Of a DNA stretch of 64,000 nucleotides, positions 16,348 to 27,651 are shown piece by piece. The DNA is taken from contig JAFTYU010000012.1 of NCBI GenBank assembly GCA_017461235.1, positions 1-64,000 on the forward strand, read 5' to 3'. A model generated the notes under the pieces. It did not search any database. It was not told the origin of the DNA and saw nothing but the letters and a program-made list of their open reading frames with translations. Numbering within the stretch: the first letter of the stretch is position 1; each line of letters begins with the position of its first letter. Both the position numbers and the translations under genes were made by a program. This stretch comes from Clostridia bacterium. Lineage in GTDB: Bacteria > Bacillota > Clostridia > Oscillospirales > Acutalibacteraceae.

Positions 16348-16992
16348 TTAAAGCTTTGAGAAGCCGTGGCAGTTTATAAGTGCATCAAGCTTCTTTTTCT
16401 CTTTACAAAGTGGACACTCGTGTGAAGGCACGCTGAAATATCCGTCAAGATCGTGAGGGTTGAAAACCGAATTGACCTCGTAACCTGCACATTCCTTCGC
16501 TGTAGCAAAAATTGAAGCAATACCAACAACTTCACCGCCATAGTAACGCACCGCCTCTATAGCAGACTGTGCAGTAGCACCCGATGCAACAGAAACTGCA
16601 AGCACAAGAACATGCTTGCCTTTAATCATAGGCACTATATTATCTCTGAAAAACATCTGTGAACCATTTGTGATTTCAGGGGTTACAACGTAAATTGTCT
16701 GGTGCGCATTGATATTTGCAAAAGAGTTCTTGGTGAGTTCGTTTGCAAGACAGGTACCGACAACCTCCATACCGTCAAGGCAAAGAATTGTATCAACGAT
16801 AGTTGTATTGTAGTTATATGCTGAGCAAAGCTCCTGAGCAACTGCTTTAGCTTCAGAGAAACGTGACTTCTGCGCCGCAACGTCAATATAGTAATTACTG
16901 TGAGTATAGCTCGTTGCAAAATGACCTTTGGCAACACGAAGATAAAGGTTGTTTCTCTTTGTTTTTATTTTCATAACGTTTGTTGTAGGCAT
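16348..16992 (-). CDS. Phosphoribosyltransferase-like protein with altered PRPP loop
   Basis: The 214-residue protein has a type I PRTase layout similar to orotate phosphoribosyltransferase. The segment that should bind PRPP reads HVLVLAVSVASGATAQSA near 130-147. The paired acidic residues normally found there (DDV in VLVVDDVITTG) are replaced by AVS. The C-terminus has an HECPLCKEKKKLD sequence that looks metal-binding. It may therefore be a regulator or a changed enzyme. ATG at 16992 follows AAGGGGAG. It stands alone between ligA and the terminator. Confidence 0.7.
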   Translation of the reverse strand: MPTTNVMKIKTKRNNLYLRVAKGHFATSYTHSNYYIDVAAQKSRFSEAKAVAQELCSAYNYNTTIVDTILCLDGMEVVGTCLANELTKNSFANINAHQTIYVVTPEITNGSQMFFRDNIVPMIKGKHVLVLAVSVASGATAQSAIEAVRYYGGEVVGIASIFATAKECAGYEVNSVFNPHDLDGYFSVPSHECPLCKEKKKLDALINCHGFSKL

Positions 16993-17080
16993 ATTAACTC
17001 CCCTTTGACTTAAATATAAATATATTTTATCTTATATCTGCTGTGATTTCCATTGGAGTAATGCATAAATTTTCGAACAG

Positions 17081-19093
<2,013 letters not shown>

Positions 19094-19158
19094 TTATTAT
19101 TATACCATAAGTAACAAAAAATGTCGATAGTAAAGCGTGTAATACTCTTTATTGTACA

Positions 19159-19187
19159 TTGACAAAAATAAATTTTATTCTTATAAT
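19159..19187 (+). promoter_or_regulatory. Promoter of the chrA-glnN operon
   Basis: Consensus TTGACA (19159-19164) and TATAAT (19182-19187) with 17-bp spacing. Confidence 0.75.
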
Positions 19188-19256
19188 TTAACAGTATTTT
19201 AAAGTATTATATATAAATACTACTATTTTATTATTTTATCCGAAAGAGTGGTTTTT

Positions 19257-19820
19257 TTGAAAAACAAATTTAAAAATGCTTTGATTTTGTTTGTCACTTT
19301 CTTAAAAATCGGTGCATTTACATTCGGTGGCGGTTACGCTATGATACCCATTATTGAGAAAGAAATCTGCGACAAACACAAATGGCTCAAAGGTGAAGAA
19401 ATTCTCGATATTTTCGCCATTGCGGAAAGCACTCCCGGCCCTATCGCCATTAACTCCGCTACGTTTGTAGGATACAAGGTTGCGGGATTTTTCGGGGCGT
19501 TCTGTGCTACATTCGGTGTCGTATTGCCGTCCTTTGTTATTATTTCTCTCATCTCACTCGTTCTTAAAGAGTTCAGCGAATATAAAGCCGTAAAATACGC
19601 TTTTATGGGTATTCGTGCAGGTGTTCTGGCGCTGGTTATAAAAGCACTTGTTTCAATGTATAAAAAATGCCCCAAAGGTCTTTTCGGTTATATTCTTATG
19701 GGTGCGGCATTTTTAATTTCATCATTCACAAACATTAACGTTATTTTCGTTATTATCGCCTGCGCAATTGTCGGCCTTATTTATTCCGTGATTTTAAGAA
19801 AGCGGGGTAAAGAGATATGA
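19257..19820 (+). CDS. Chromate transporter family half-subunit 1
   Basis: This is one half of a split ChrA (CHR family) transporter, about 187 residues with five to six membrane segments. The family signature FTFGGGYAMIPIIEKE and AESTPGPIAINSATFVGYK are present. A TTG at 19257 lies eight bases after GAAAGAG and is preferred to the GTG at 19248, which overlaps that site. In anaerobes without chromate exposure the real substrate is uncertain. The next gene overlaps by four bases (ATGA), as expected for a heteromeric pair. Confidence 0.87.
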   Translation: MKNKFKNALILFVTFLKIGAFTFGGGYAMIPIIEKEICDKHKWLKGEEILDIFAIAESTPGPIAINSATFVGYKVAGFFGAFCATFGVVLPSFVIISLISLVLKEFSEYKAVKYAFMGIRAGVLALVIKALVSMYKKCPKGLFGYILMGAAFLISSFTNINVIFVIIACAIVGLIYSVILRKRGKEI

Positions 19821-20428
19821 GCATTTTCCTTGAATTTCTCGAATTATTCTTAACTTTTTTCAGGATAGGTCTTTTCACTTTCGGCGGCGGTTATGCAATG
19901 TTACCGTTGATACAGGATGCGGTTTTACAGAACGAATGGCTCACCGAAGAAGCCATCGTCAACTTCATTGCAGTCAGCGAAAGCACTCCCGGCCCCTTTG
20001 CTATAAACATTGCCACCTACGTGGGTATGGAACGCGGACGAGCATTGCTTGACCTTCCCGGCGGATTTTTAGGCGCGGCAGTTGCTACTCTCGGCGTTGT
20101 GCTTCCATCCTTCATTGTCATTCTTATAGTTGCCAGAGTTTATAAAAAGTTTCAGGAGAGTAAAACCGTACAAGGTTGTATGACAGGTTTAAGACCCACG
20201 GTTATCGGTCTTATTGCCGCTGCAGTCATTAATATCGGTACAACCGTTTTCTTCCCCGACGGCTTTGCTTTAGCAAATTTGAATTTTTACAATATGGCAG
20301 TTTCTCTTGTTATTGCCGTTATCGGCGTTGTTCTGATATTCAAGAAAAAAATACATCCTATCATTCTCATTGTTATTTCCGCCGCTTTAGGTATAGGCGC
20401 AGGATTTTTAGGTGAATTGATAAAATAA
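19817..20428 (+). CDS. Chromate transporter family half-subunit 2
   Basis: This is the second CHR half, 203 residues, repeating the same signatures: FTFGGGYAMLPLIQDAV and SESTPGPFAINIATYVG. Short-chain CHR proteins work as pairs with opposite membrane orientation. It starts inside the stop of its partner. It is followed after 15 bp by glnN with no terminator between, so all three may share one mRNA. Confidence 0.87.
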   Translation: MSIFLEFLELFLTFFRIGLFTFGGGYAMLPLIQDAVLQNEWLTEEAIVNFIAVSESTPGPFAINIATYVGMERGRALLDLPGGFLGAAVATLGVVLPSFIVILIVARVYKKFQESKTVQGCMTGLRPTVIGLIAAAVINIGTTVFFPDGFALANLNFYNMAVSLVIAVIGVVLIFKKKIHPIILIVISAALGIGAGFLGELIK

Positions 20429-20443
20429 AGGGTTGATTAAATT

Positions 20444-22534
20444 ATGACTATTACTGATTATTTCGGTTGTGACGTTTTTTCCGAAAAAGTGATGAAGGAA
20501 TGCCTTCCCCAGGAGGCATACAAAGAACTTGAACGCACCCTTGAAACAGGTCACAGACTCAACATTGACGTTGCCAACATTATAGCTAACGCGATGAAGG
20601 ACTGGGCAATTGAAAAAGGGGCTACTCACTACACACACTGGTTTCAGCCCCTTACGGGTGTAACTGCTGAAAAGCACGATAGTTTTATAACTTCCAAAAA
20701 AGACGGCAGAGTCATTATGGAATTTTCCGGCAAAGAGCTTATACAGGGTGAACCGGATGCCTCCTCCTTTCCTTCAGGCGGTCTGAGAGCAACCTTTGAG
20801 GCAAGGGGCTACACCGCTTGGGATCCCACTTCCTTCGCATTCATAAAAGACGGTGTACTTTGCATCCCCACTGCATTCTGCTCCTACGGTGGCGAAGCTT
20901 TGGACAAAAAGACCCCCCTTCTGCGTTCAATGGAAGCAATAAATAAACAGACTTTACGTATCCTTAAGCTTTTCGGAAACGACGATGTTGTTTCAGTTAA
21001 AACTACAGTTGGTCCCGAACAGGAATATTTTCTTGTTGACAGTAACGTTTTCAACAAAAGAAAAGACCTTGTTTATACAGGCAGAACTCTTTTCGGTGCT
21101 ATGCCCCCAAAAGGCCAGGAGCTTGATGACCACTATTTCGGCGCTATCAAACCCCGCGTACAAGCCTTTATGAAGGAGCTTGACGAAGAATTATGGCGAC
21201 TTGGTGTACTCGCAAAAACCGAGCACAACGAAGCAGCTCCCGCACAGCACGAATTAGCACCCATTTTCACTACAACAAACATTGCTACCGACCATAATCA
21301 GATAACAATGGAAACTATGCAGAAATGCGCAAAGAAGCACGGTATGATTTGCCTTCTGCACGAAAAACCTTTTGCAGGTGTTAACGGTAGCGGTAAACAC
21401 AACAACTGGTCAATCTCCACCAACACAAACGTAAATCTTTTGGAACCCGGCGAAACACCTGCAGAAAATGCACAGTTTCTTTTGTTCCTTTGTGCTGTTA
21501 TCAAAGCCGTTGACGATTATCAGGACCTTTTGAGAATTTCAATCGCTTCCGCAGGCAATGACCATCGTCTCGGTGCACAGGAAGCACCGCCTGCTATTGT
21601 TTCAATGTTCCTTGGCGAAGAGTTGACTTCAATTCTTGAATCCATCGAGAATGACGAAGACTACGACAACAAAGAAAAAGAAGTTCTTAAAGTCGGTGTT
21701 CATGTTCTTCCCCGATTCCCCAAGGATACTACCGACAGAAACAGAACCTCTCCATTCGCCTTTACGGGTAATAAATTCGAGTTCCGTATGTTGGGCTCAT
21801 CTGCATCCGTTGCAGGCCCTAACACAACACTCAACACAGCCGTAGCCGAAGTTCTTTCGCAGTTTGCTGATGAGCTTGAAAACAAATCAGACTTTGAAGG
21901 TTCTCTTCACGCTCTTATTAAACGTGTTATAAAAGAACACAAGCGCATTATCTTCAACGGTAACGGCTATGACGATGCCTGGGTGGAAGAAGCAGAAAAA
22001 CGCGGTCTTCTTAATCTCAGAACAACTCCTGACTGCTTGCCATATATGCTCCACGAGAAGAACGTGGAATTATATAAACGCCACAAGGTTTACAGTGAGG
22101 CGGAAATCAAAGCTCATTATGAAATCAAAAATGAGAAATACTGCAAATACCTTAACATAGAAGTTCTCACAATGATTGATATGGCAAAAAAAGACATTTT
22201 GCCCTGTGTCAGCAGAAACATTCACGAGCTCGCTGATACCGTAACAGCAAAACGTCAGGTTGGCGATTTTATTGACACCACCTACGAAGAAACCCTTGTA
22301 AAAAAACTCTCACAGCTTTCTTCAAAAGCCTTCAAAGATGTTGCGGAGCTTGAATCACTTTCAAAAGAAGTTAAAGCCATCAGCGAGAGTGATGCAGCCG
22401 CAATGTTCTACAAAAATCACATTATACCACTTATGAACACATTGAGAGAATCCGTTGATGAAATGGAAAGTCTTTGCTCCTCAGAGCATTGGTGCTACCC
22501 ATCATATGGTGAATTACTTTTCAGTGTAAGATAA
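20444..22534 (+). CDS. glnN: Type III glutamine synthetase
   Basis: It makes glutamine from glutamate and ammonia with ATP. The 696-residue size is typical of GSIII dodecamers. Conserved segments include [38 protein letters not shown] and [20 protein letters not shown]. The ribosome binding site is weak (AAAGGG about 11 bases away), which fits translation after the transporter gene. A strong terminator follows. Confidence 0.96.
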   Translation: MTITDYFGCDVFSEKVMKECLPQEAYKELERTLETGHRLNIDVANIIANAMKDWAIEKGATHYTHWFQPLTGVTAEKHDSFITSKKDGRVIMEFSGKELIQGEPDASSFPSGGLRATFEARGYTAWDPTSFAFIKDGVLCIPTAFCSYGGEALDKKTPLLRSMEAINKQTLRILKLFGNDDVVSVKTTVGPEQEYFLVDSNVFNKRKDLVYTGRTLFGAMPPKGQELDDHYFGAIKPRVQAFMKELDEELWRLGVLAKTEHNEAAPAQHELAPIFTTTNIATDHNQITMETMQKCAKKHGMICLLHEKPFAGVNGSGKHNNWSISTNTNVNLLEPGETPAENAQFLLFLCAVIKAVDDYQDLLRISIASAGNDHRLGAQEAPPAIVSMFLGEELTSILESIENDEDYDNKEKEVLKVGVHVLPRFPKDTTDRNRTSPFAFTGNKFEFRMLGSSASVAGPNTTLNTAVAEVLSQFADELENKSDFEGSLHALIKRVIKEHKRIIFNGNGYDDAWVEEAEKRGLLNLRTTPDCLPYMLHEKNVELYKRHKVYSEAEIKAHYEIKNEKYCKYLNIEVLTMIDMAKKDILPCVSRNIHELADTVTAKRQVGDFIDTTYEETLVKKLSQLSSKAFKDVAELESLSKEVKAISESDAAAMFYKNHIIPLMNTLRESVDEMESLCSSEHWCYPSYGELLFSVR

Positions 22535-22535
22535 A

Positions 22536-22568
22536 AATAAAGGTGCGCTCACGGAGTGCACCTTTATT
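22536..22568. terminator. Bidirectional terminator between glnN and hflX
   Basis: AATAAAGGTGC and GCACCTTTATT form an 11-bp stem between converging genes. Confidence 0.8.
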
Positions 22569-22569
22569 C

Positions 22570-23814
22570 TTATTTTATATATTCTTTGTATTTCTCCAAA
22601 GTAAAAATCTCCGCCGTAATATCAAGCAAAAGACCTTCCGCTACATATTCCTCCGAATGGACGACGCCTGTTTTACGCAATTCTGCGGCAGCACCACCCA
22701 TTGAGAAAGGCAGAAGAATTTTAACTCTTTTACGTGTCGGCGGTAAGCTTTCAACGATTTTTCCCAGTAACAAATCAAGCCCTTCGCCTGTTTTAGCAGA
22801 AATTCTGACGCTGTTACCTACTAAAGGAATAGAAATATCATTCGCCAAATCACATTTATTGAGAACTGTTATTATAGGTTTATCTGCGCAACCCAATTCT
22901 TCAAGAAGTTCGTTTGTCACCTTGTAATGTTTAGCACACTCATCACTTGATGCATCGCAGATATTCAAAATAACATTTGCACTGGCGGCTTCATCAAGCG
23001 TTGATTTAAACGCTTCGACAAGCTTATGCGGCAATCTGCTGATAAATCCTACAGTATCGATAAGCAGGACACTGCTTCCGTCAGGAAGCGTCAATGCTCT
23101 CGCCGTAGGGTCAAGTGTGGCAAACAATTTATTTTCCGCAAGGACACCTGCATCAGTAAGCGTGTTCATCAACGTGGATTTACCTGCGTTAGTATATCCC
23201 ACGAGAGCAACTGTAGTTACACCATCTTTCTTTCTTCGTTCTCTGTAACGTGTTCTTCTTTCGTCAAGGGCTTTCAAGCCTTCGGTCAATGCGGAAATTC
23301 TACGTCTTATATGACGACGGTCAGTTTCCAACTTAGTTTCACCGGGACCGCGAGTACCGATACCGCCGCCCAATCTTGACATTGAAGCACCTTTACCGCC
23401 CAGTCTCGGCAAGGCATATTTCAATTGAGCAAGCTCGACCTGAAGCTTACCCTCACCCGATAGAGCACGCTGAGCAAAAATATCAAGAATCAGCGTTGTA
23501 CGGTCAATAACACGCACATCTGTAACTCTCTCTATATTCTTTTGTTGAGCAGGAGAAAGCTCGCCATCAACAATAACCAAATCCGGCTTCTCAAGCTCAC
23601 AGAAATCAGAAAGCTCTTCAAGCTTTCCCCTTCCCAGATACGTACCTGCTTCAGGCGCTTCGCGTTTTTGGGTCATTTCGCAAATCACGTCTGCACCCGC
23701 GGTTTTCGCAAGCTCTGTAAGCTCGGCGAGCGATGAATCAACATCGAACTCACCAGTATCAACCGATACTAAAACTGCTCTTTCACGTTCGATTTTATTT
23801 TCGTAATATTCCAT
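22570..23814 (-). CDS. hflX: Ribosome-associated GTPase HflX
   Basis: HflX rescues stalled ribosomes by splitting subunits. The 414-residue protein has the N-terminal HflX domain (CEMTQKREAPEAGTYLGRGK), a coiled-coil linker with GGIGTRGPGETKLETDRR near 155, then a GTPase domain: GYTNAGKST (P-loop, about 205), DTVGFISRLPH (G3) and NKCD (G4). It lies downstream of the kinase gene but behind a terminator. Confidence 0.95.
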   Translation of the reverse strand: MEYYENKIERERAVLVSVDTGEFDVDSSLAELTELAKTAGADVICEMTQKREAPEAGTYLGRGKLEELSDFCELEKPDLVIVDGELSPAQQKNIERVTDVRVIDRTTLILDIFAQRALSGEGKLQVELAQLKYALPRLGGKGASMSRLGGGIGTRGPGETKLETDRRHIRRRISALTEGLKALDERRTRYRERRKKDGVTTVALVGYTNAGKSTLMNTLTDAGVLAENKLFATLDPTARALTLPDGSSVLLIDTVGFISRLPHKLVEAFKSTLDEAASANVILNICDASSDECAKHYKVTNELLEELGCADKPIITVLNKCDLANDISIPLVGNSVRISAKTGEGLDLLLGKIVESLPPTRKRVKILLPFSMGGAAAELRKTGVVHSEEYVAEGLLLDITAEIFTLEKYKEYIK

Positions 23815-23827
23815 AAAAATCTCTCTG

Positions 23828-23858
23828 AAAAACCCTGTTTACCAAAGGCAAACAGGGT
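23828..23858 (-). terminator. Terminator of the tyrosine kinase gene
   Basis: On the minus strand ACCCTGTTT and AAACAGGGT pair and are followed by TTTTT. Confidence 0.75.
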
Positions 23859-23873
23859 CTTGATTTTCCTTTA

Positions 23874-25370
23874 TTATTTTCTCTTTTTGTGATGTCTGCT
23901 TCCGTAATAGTAGGATGAGCCGTAATATCCGCCGTAACGGTTTGAGAAATATCCGCCTGCTTTTTCAGTAGCAATTTTAAGAGTACCGGTACCTGCACGG
24001 TTGTAGATACAACCCATAATGTCTGCTTTTGTGGTCATAATATCACTTAAAGCATATTCAATCTGGGGAATAGCAACTCTTTCTTCTGCAGTAACAAATA
24101 CGATTGTATCTGTATAGTTCGCAACGATTGCCGCGTCAGCAACAACACCTGCAGGAGGACAGTCGATAATAACATAATCGAAGTTCTTTTTAGCTTCTGC
24201 AACTATCTGTGCCATTGTTTCTGAAGCAAGTGTTTCTGACGGGTCTGCAACTGCAGATGAAGAAACAAGAAGGTAAAGATTGTATTTTTCGATATATTTA
24301 ACTGATTCCTCAAATGTTTTAGCACCTGTTACGATATCATAGATACCCTTTTCACCTTCGATTGAAATACCCAATGTTTTGCAAACAGCAGGTTTTCTAA
24401 GGTCTGCGTCCATAAGAAGAACGGATTTACCGCTCTTTGCAAGTGAAAGTGCAATATTGGTTGAGCAGGTAGTTTTACCTTCACTCTCGGTTGAACTTGT
24501 AACAGCAAAAACTGAATAACCCTTTTTCAGTTTTGCATTTTCAAACTTGGTTCTTATAAGCTTGAAGGTTTCTATAAACGGCAAACCAACGTTTCTGTCA
24601 GTAATAAGAAGTCTTGTGCGATCGCTCTTTTTCTTGCCCTTGATATCGGAAACAGTAGCGATGATATCAATATTACTGAAGTTATTTTTAATATCTTCAG
24701 TTGAGAGTAATTTATTCTGAATTTTTGCAGAAATAAGTATGATAATTATGGCAAGAGCGGCACCGATTATAAGTCCGGCTGCTGTATAAAGAACTGTTGA
24801 TGAGTCTGCGGCAAGCTTTGCCTGTGTAGCACTGTCGGCAACACTGATATTAGCAGTGGGGAACGCAGTTTTGGAAAGCTCGGGATAAACGCTCTGAATA
24901 GCCGTAGCAACAACATAAGAAAGCTCTTTATCATTTGAAGTAACTCTAACGGTAATAAGTGTGGAATCAGGTTCAATTTCGACACCAATCATTCCGCGAA
25001 GCTGTTCTTTTGAATACTCTTTGCCTGTCTGTGCTTTAACGTTAGACTGAACGTCGGTAATAAAGTCATTACCGTTTTGCATAAGTATTTTAAAGTTATT
25101 TGCGATTGTGGTTGAAGCCTGTGCGTCACTGGCGGTTGTATATTTACCGGCTTCACCTGCAATATCTCTGTCTTTATTCGCTGCGTTAAAGATAATGTTT
25201 GAAGTGAATTTCTCTGTATATGTTATTTTTGCAATACCGAATCCGCTGATGCTGAAAATTGCAACAAAAACAACAACGAGCCACCATTTGCTGAATATCT
25301 GGCGCAACATTTTTAAAATGGGAGCAAGACCGATATCCTCATCATGGGTTCTTTTTTCTTCGTAAGCCAT
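23874..25370 (-). CDS. Polysaccharide co-polymerase / tyrosine autokinase
   Basis: The 498-residue fusion joins a Wzz-type chain-length domain (membrane segments near residues 32-53 and 190-210) to a BY-kinase. Kinase motifs are the Walker A STESEGKTT near 290, the A' motif VLLMDADLRKP and the Walker B DYVIIDCPP. The tail is tyrosine-rich (SNRYGGYYGSSYYYGSR), the usual autophosphorylation cluster. Such proteins control export and length of capsule or exopolysaccharide, but no glycosyltransferases or Wzy/Wzx adjoin it. It has its own promoter, downstream of the PqqD cluster. Confidence 0.9.
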   Translation of the reverse strand: MAYEEKRTHDEDIGLAPILKMLRQIFSKWWLVVVFVAIFSISGFGIAKITYTEKFTSNIIFNAANKDRDIAGEAGKYTTASDAQASTTIANNFKILMQNGNDFITDVQSNVKAQTGKEYSKEQLRGMIGVEIEPDSTLITVRVTSNDKELSYVVATAIQSVYPELSKTAFPTANISVADSATQAKLAADSSTVLYTAAGLIIGAALAIIIILISAKIQNKLLSTEDIKNNFSNIDIIATVSDIKGKKKSDRTRLLITDRNVGLPFIETFKLIRTKFENAKLKKGYSVFAVTSSTESEGKTTCSTNIALSLAKSGKSVLLMDADLRKPAVCKTLGISIEGEKGIYDIVTGAKTFEESVKYIEKYNLYLLVSSSAVADPSETLASETMAQIVAEAKKNFDYVIIDCPPAGVVADAAIVANYTDTIVFVTAEERVAIPQIEYALSDIMTTKADIMGCIYNRAGTGTLKIATEKAGGYFSNRYGGYYGSSYYYGSRHHKKRK

Positions 25371-25403
25371 CTATATTCTCCTTTATCTTTTCATATATAC
25401 TTT

Positions 25404-25432
25404 ATATTATCACATTTAAAATATAACTACAA
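25404..25432 (-). promoter_or_regulatory. Promoter of the tyrosine kinase gene
   Basis: On the minus strand TTGTAG (25427-25432) and TAATAT (25404-25409) are 17 bp apart, upstream of AAAGGAG. Confidence 0.55.
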
Positions 25433-25449
25433 TAGTTTTTCGAAATTTT

Positions 25450-26628
25450 TTACAGTCCGTTACGTTTCAGAAATTCTATCTGTCTGTTTTTTGCATCTTC
25501 ATCAACAGAGCCGATTGTTTTTGCTTCATCGGCATATTTTTTTGTACCTTTAATCGCACTTATCCATCTTACAACCCACATTATCGGTAAAAGGAACGGT
25601 GCTTTTTTTAATATCGGATAGCGTTTTTTCATAAGGTAAAAAGGCAGGAAAAGACGAGTTAAAAAATATGATGATTTTTTCTCGGTATAATCACCCTTTA
25701 TTATACCGCTTAAATAATAATTGGTCTGACTGCCGAAAACGCCGCTTAAAATTACATATTCAGCAGTCTCTCGGACATTCTCGTTCACGCAACCGTCACC
25801 AAACCAGAAATCCGAAAGATTGTCCATACTATTGCTGAATTCCGTGAGTCCTGTATCATTCAAGGCTTTTTCAAGAATATCCGCGTTACACAGCGGCTTT
25901 AACTTTTTCTTGAGATAGTAATGGTCAACTATACTCTTTATGCCTGTTCCTGCAGATTCAAAATGGTGTGCCGTATGAGAAAGAACGTAAACGTAAAAAT
26001 CCTCATCGGTCATATTCATTGTATAACCGTTACTGTCCGTCACCATTCTTTCGAATGCGCCCTTATAGTATTCATAGCCCTTGTCATAGTCATACTTCAG
26101 TTCTTTATGAAGCTCAAAGTTAAGAAAAGGCTTTTTGACATACCCTGCATCTTTTGCATCTTCGTAGTTATCGTACTTGTAGCCCCTGTTTTCAAGTATT
26201 TGTGCCGCTTTCACGGCTTTGCCCGGCTCAATGTACACATCCATATCCAGCATAAAACGCATATCGGGTTCATCATAATACCGTGAAATTTTGGCGCCTT
26301 TGAGAAAGCAGTGTTTTATCTCATTTTGCGCAAAAATCCCGGCTAATTCATCCGCTTCCTTTTGTTGTGCGGCGTGGCGTGCGGCGCTCCTGAACAGTTC
26401 TTTTTTGAAAACGTTTCTGATTTCTTCAGGTGCTTTTTCACTTGCCGTAACAGAAGGTGCAACCAATGGTGTAACCTTATGACGTTCTGACAATTTATAA
26501 AGTTTTGAATAATCCGTATCGTCAGGAAACTCATACTTTTCACCATTAAGCTGTGCTTTTATTGCCGAAACAAGCACTTTGCCGGTGACAAGTATATCTT
26601 TTGTAATTTCAATATTCTTATTTTCCAT
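25450..26628 (-). CDS. Nucleotidyltransferase-fold protein (PF14907 type)
   Basis: The 392-residue protein carries the minimal nucleotidyltransferase signature in LKGAKISRYY and MRFMLDMDVYI near 110-130, typical of the uncharacterised NTP_transf_5 family. A later HTAHHFES segment is also common in it. In lasso-peptide clusters such as pseudomycoidin a related enzyme glycosylates the phosphorylated peptide; here no precursor is evident. It overlaps the peptidase gene by 11 bases, so translation is coupled. Confidence 0.8.
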   Translation of the reverse strand: MENKNIEITKDILVTGKVLVSAIKAQLNGEKYEFPDDTDYSKLYKLSERHKVTPLVAPSVTASEKAPEEIRNVFKKELFRSAARHAAQQKEADELAGIFAQNEIKHCFLKGAKISRYYDEPDMRFMLDMDVYIEPGKAVKAAQILENRGYKYDNYEDAKDAGYVKKPFLNFELHKELKYDYDKGYEYYKGAFERMVTDSNGYTMNMTDEDFYVYVLSHTAHHFESAGTGIKSIVDHYYLKKKLKPLCNADILEKALNDTGLTEFSNSMDNLSDFWFGDGCVNENVRETAEYVILSGVFGSQTNYYLSGIIKGDYTEKKSSYFLTRLFLPFYLMKKRYPILKKAPFLLPIMWVVRWISAIKGTKKYADEAKTIGSVDEDAKNRQIEFLKRNGL

Positions 26629-27073
26629 TTTTCAACCTGTAAAGCGTATATTTTAATCTTCTTACGGGATAACGGGTTTTAAGGTTTTTCACATATTTAT
26701 TTTTATGTTTAACGTATTCAGGGTCCGTAACATCCATAAGCTTACCGTCACGGCATATTGTGCAGACAACACCGACTATGTGTTTATCGGTAATATTCTT
26801 TTCCAACAAAAACTGATTATCACCGCACATAATGTAACCGTCTGCATTTTTGCCAACAACCCTGTGCAACACAAAAGCACCGTCATCACGGCGGTATAAC
26901 GGCAAATCGCCTGTTTCCAGCGGCAAATCCGGCTTTTTAATAATCACATAATCCCTGCCCTGAACCAAAAGAGGATTCATGCTTGTGCCGGTTATGGGTA
27001 TTTTAAACGTCATATTTTTGGCGAAGGCTTCTTGAATAAACGGGAGAAGCTCTGCCATAGAAACCTGCATCAT
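26618..27073 (-). CDS. S24/S26-family serine peptidase-like protein
   Basis: The 151-residue protein has the catalytic Ser motif GTSMNPLLVQGRDYVII near 30-46 and LHRVVG near 84, as in signal peptidase-like S26 proteins that use a Ser-His pair. There is no membrane anchor, so it is probably cytoplasmic. Its start lies one base after the PqqD stop. It may mature a peptide handled by the PqqD partner; this is inference from the gene order. Confidence 0.75.
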   Translation of the reverse strand: MMQVSMAELLPFIQEAFAKNMTFKIPITGTSMNPLLVQGRDYVIIKKPDLPLETGDLPLYRRDDGAFVLHRVVGKNADGYIMCGDNQFLLEKNITDKHIVGVVCTICRDGKLMDVTDPEYVKHKNKYVKNLKTRYPVRRLKYTLYRLKNGK

Positions 27074-27074
27074 A

Positions 27075-27341
27075 TTATTTTTCCAATATCTTATAATTCT
27101 CTAATTTATCAAGGAATGCTGTCAGGTCGTTACGAAGAACATCCTCGGGAGCATCATACTCCTGCTTGAGAATTGCTACAATCTCATCATAATTCTTACC
27201 GTTTTCGAGAGCCTTCCATATAACCTCTGCAGGGCCGTTAAGCGTAATCATACCGCGGATATTATTTACCGCTTCACCGACAGGAACAACAACAGGTGTA
27301 CCTGCAACGGTTTTTAATACATAGTTTTCATTAAGCTTCAT
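27075..27341 (-). CDS. PqqD-family peptide chaperone
   Basis: The 88-residue protein matches PqqD-type RiPP recognition elements: GEAVNNIRGMITLNGPAEVIW at about 23-43, split here by a proline turn, then LKQEYDAPEDVLRNDLTAFL. These bind leader peptides and hand them to modifying enzymes. The ATG at 27341 is chosen over a GTG at 27350 because GGTGAT precedes it. No radical SAM enzyme or cyclase lies beside it, which is unusual. Confidence 0.85.
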   Translation of the reverse strand: MKLNENYVLKTVAGTPVVVPVGEAVNNIRGMITLNGPAEVIWKALENGKNYDEIVAILKQEYDAPEDVLRNDLTAFLDKLENYKILEK

Positions 27342-27346
27342 TTTTA

Positions 27347-27565
27347 TCACCGTAAAAATTCATATTTTTCTAATTTAATTTTATCATAAAGGCTGTAATA
27401 AATCAATATAAAAAAAGGGAATGCAAAAAAACACAGACCGCATAAAACGTATAAAACAAGAGATTCCCGCAGGATGATACCTGCAAGAACCCCATAAACG
27501 ATGAATAAATTCAAGTTATTAAGAAATTTAAGCCTTATGCCGGGAACAAAAGCTTCGCCACTCAT
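27347..27565 (-). CDS. Small two-helix membrane protein
   Basis: The 72-residue protein has two predicted membrane helices (about 18-34 and 36-56) and a charged C-terminus. I do not recognise it. It begins the cluster with PqqD, peptidase and nucleotidyltransferase: the PqqD gene starts within a few bases of its stop. An AAAGG site precedes its ATG. It may be an export, immunity or anchor component, which cannot be decided from sequence. Confidence 0.6.
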   Translation of the reverse strand: MSGEAFVPGIRLKFLNNLNLFIVYGVLAGIILRESLVLYVLCGLCFFAFPFFILIYYSLYDKIKLEKYEFLR

Positions 27566-27651
27566 TGTACCTTTATTCGCCTTCGGGCAAGCAACTAAGT
27601 CGTAACACTTGTTTTTGCTAAGTTTGTCAGTTCGTATAATTTTTACCTTTT

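Noticed and set aside
25404-25450. Tyrosine kinase gene as part of the PqqD operon
   Set aside because: An 80-bp gap with its own promoter separates them, so co-function is not assumed; it remains a neighbour only.
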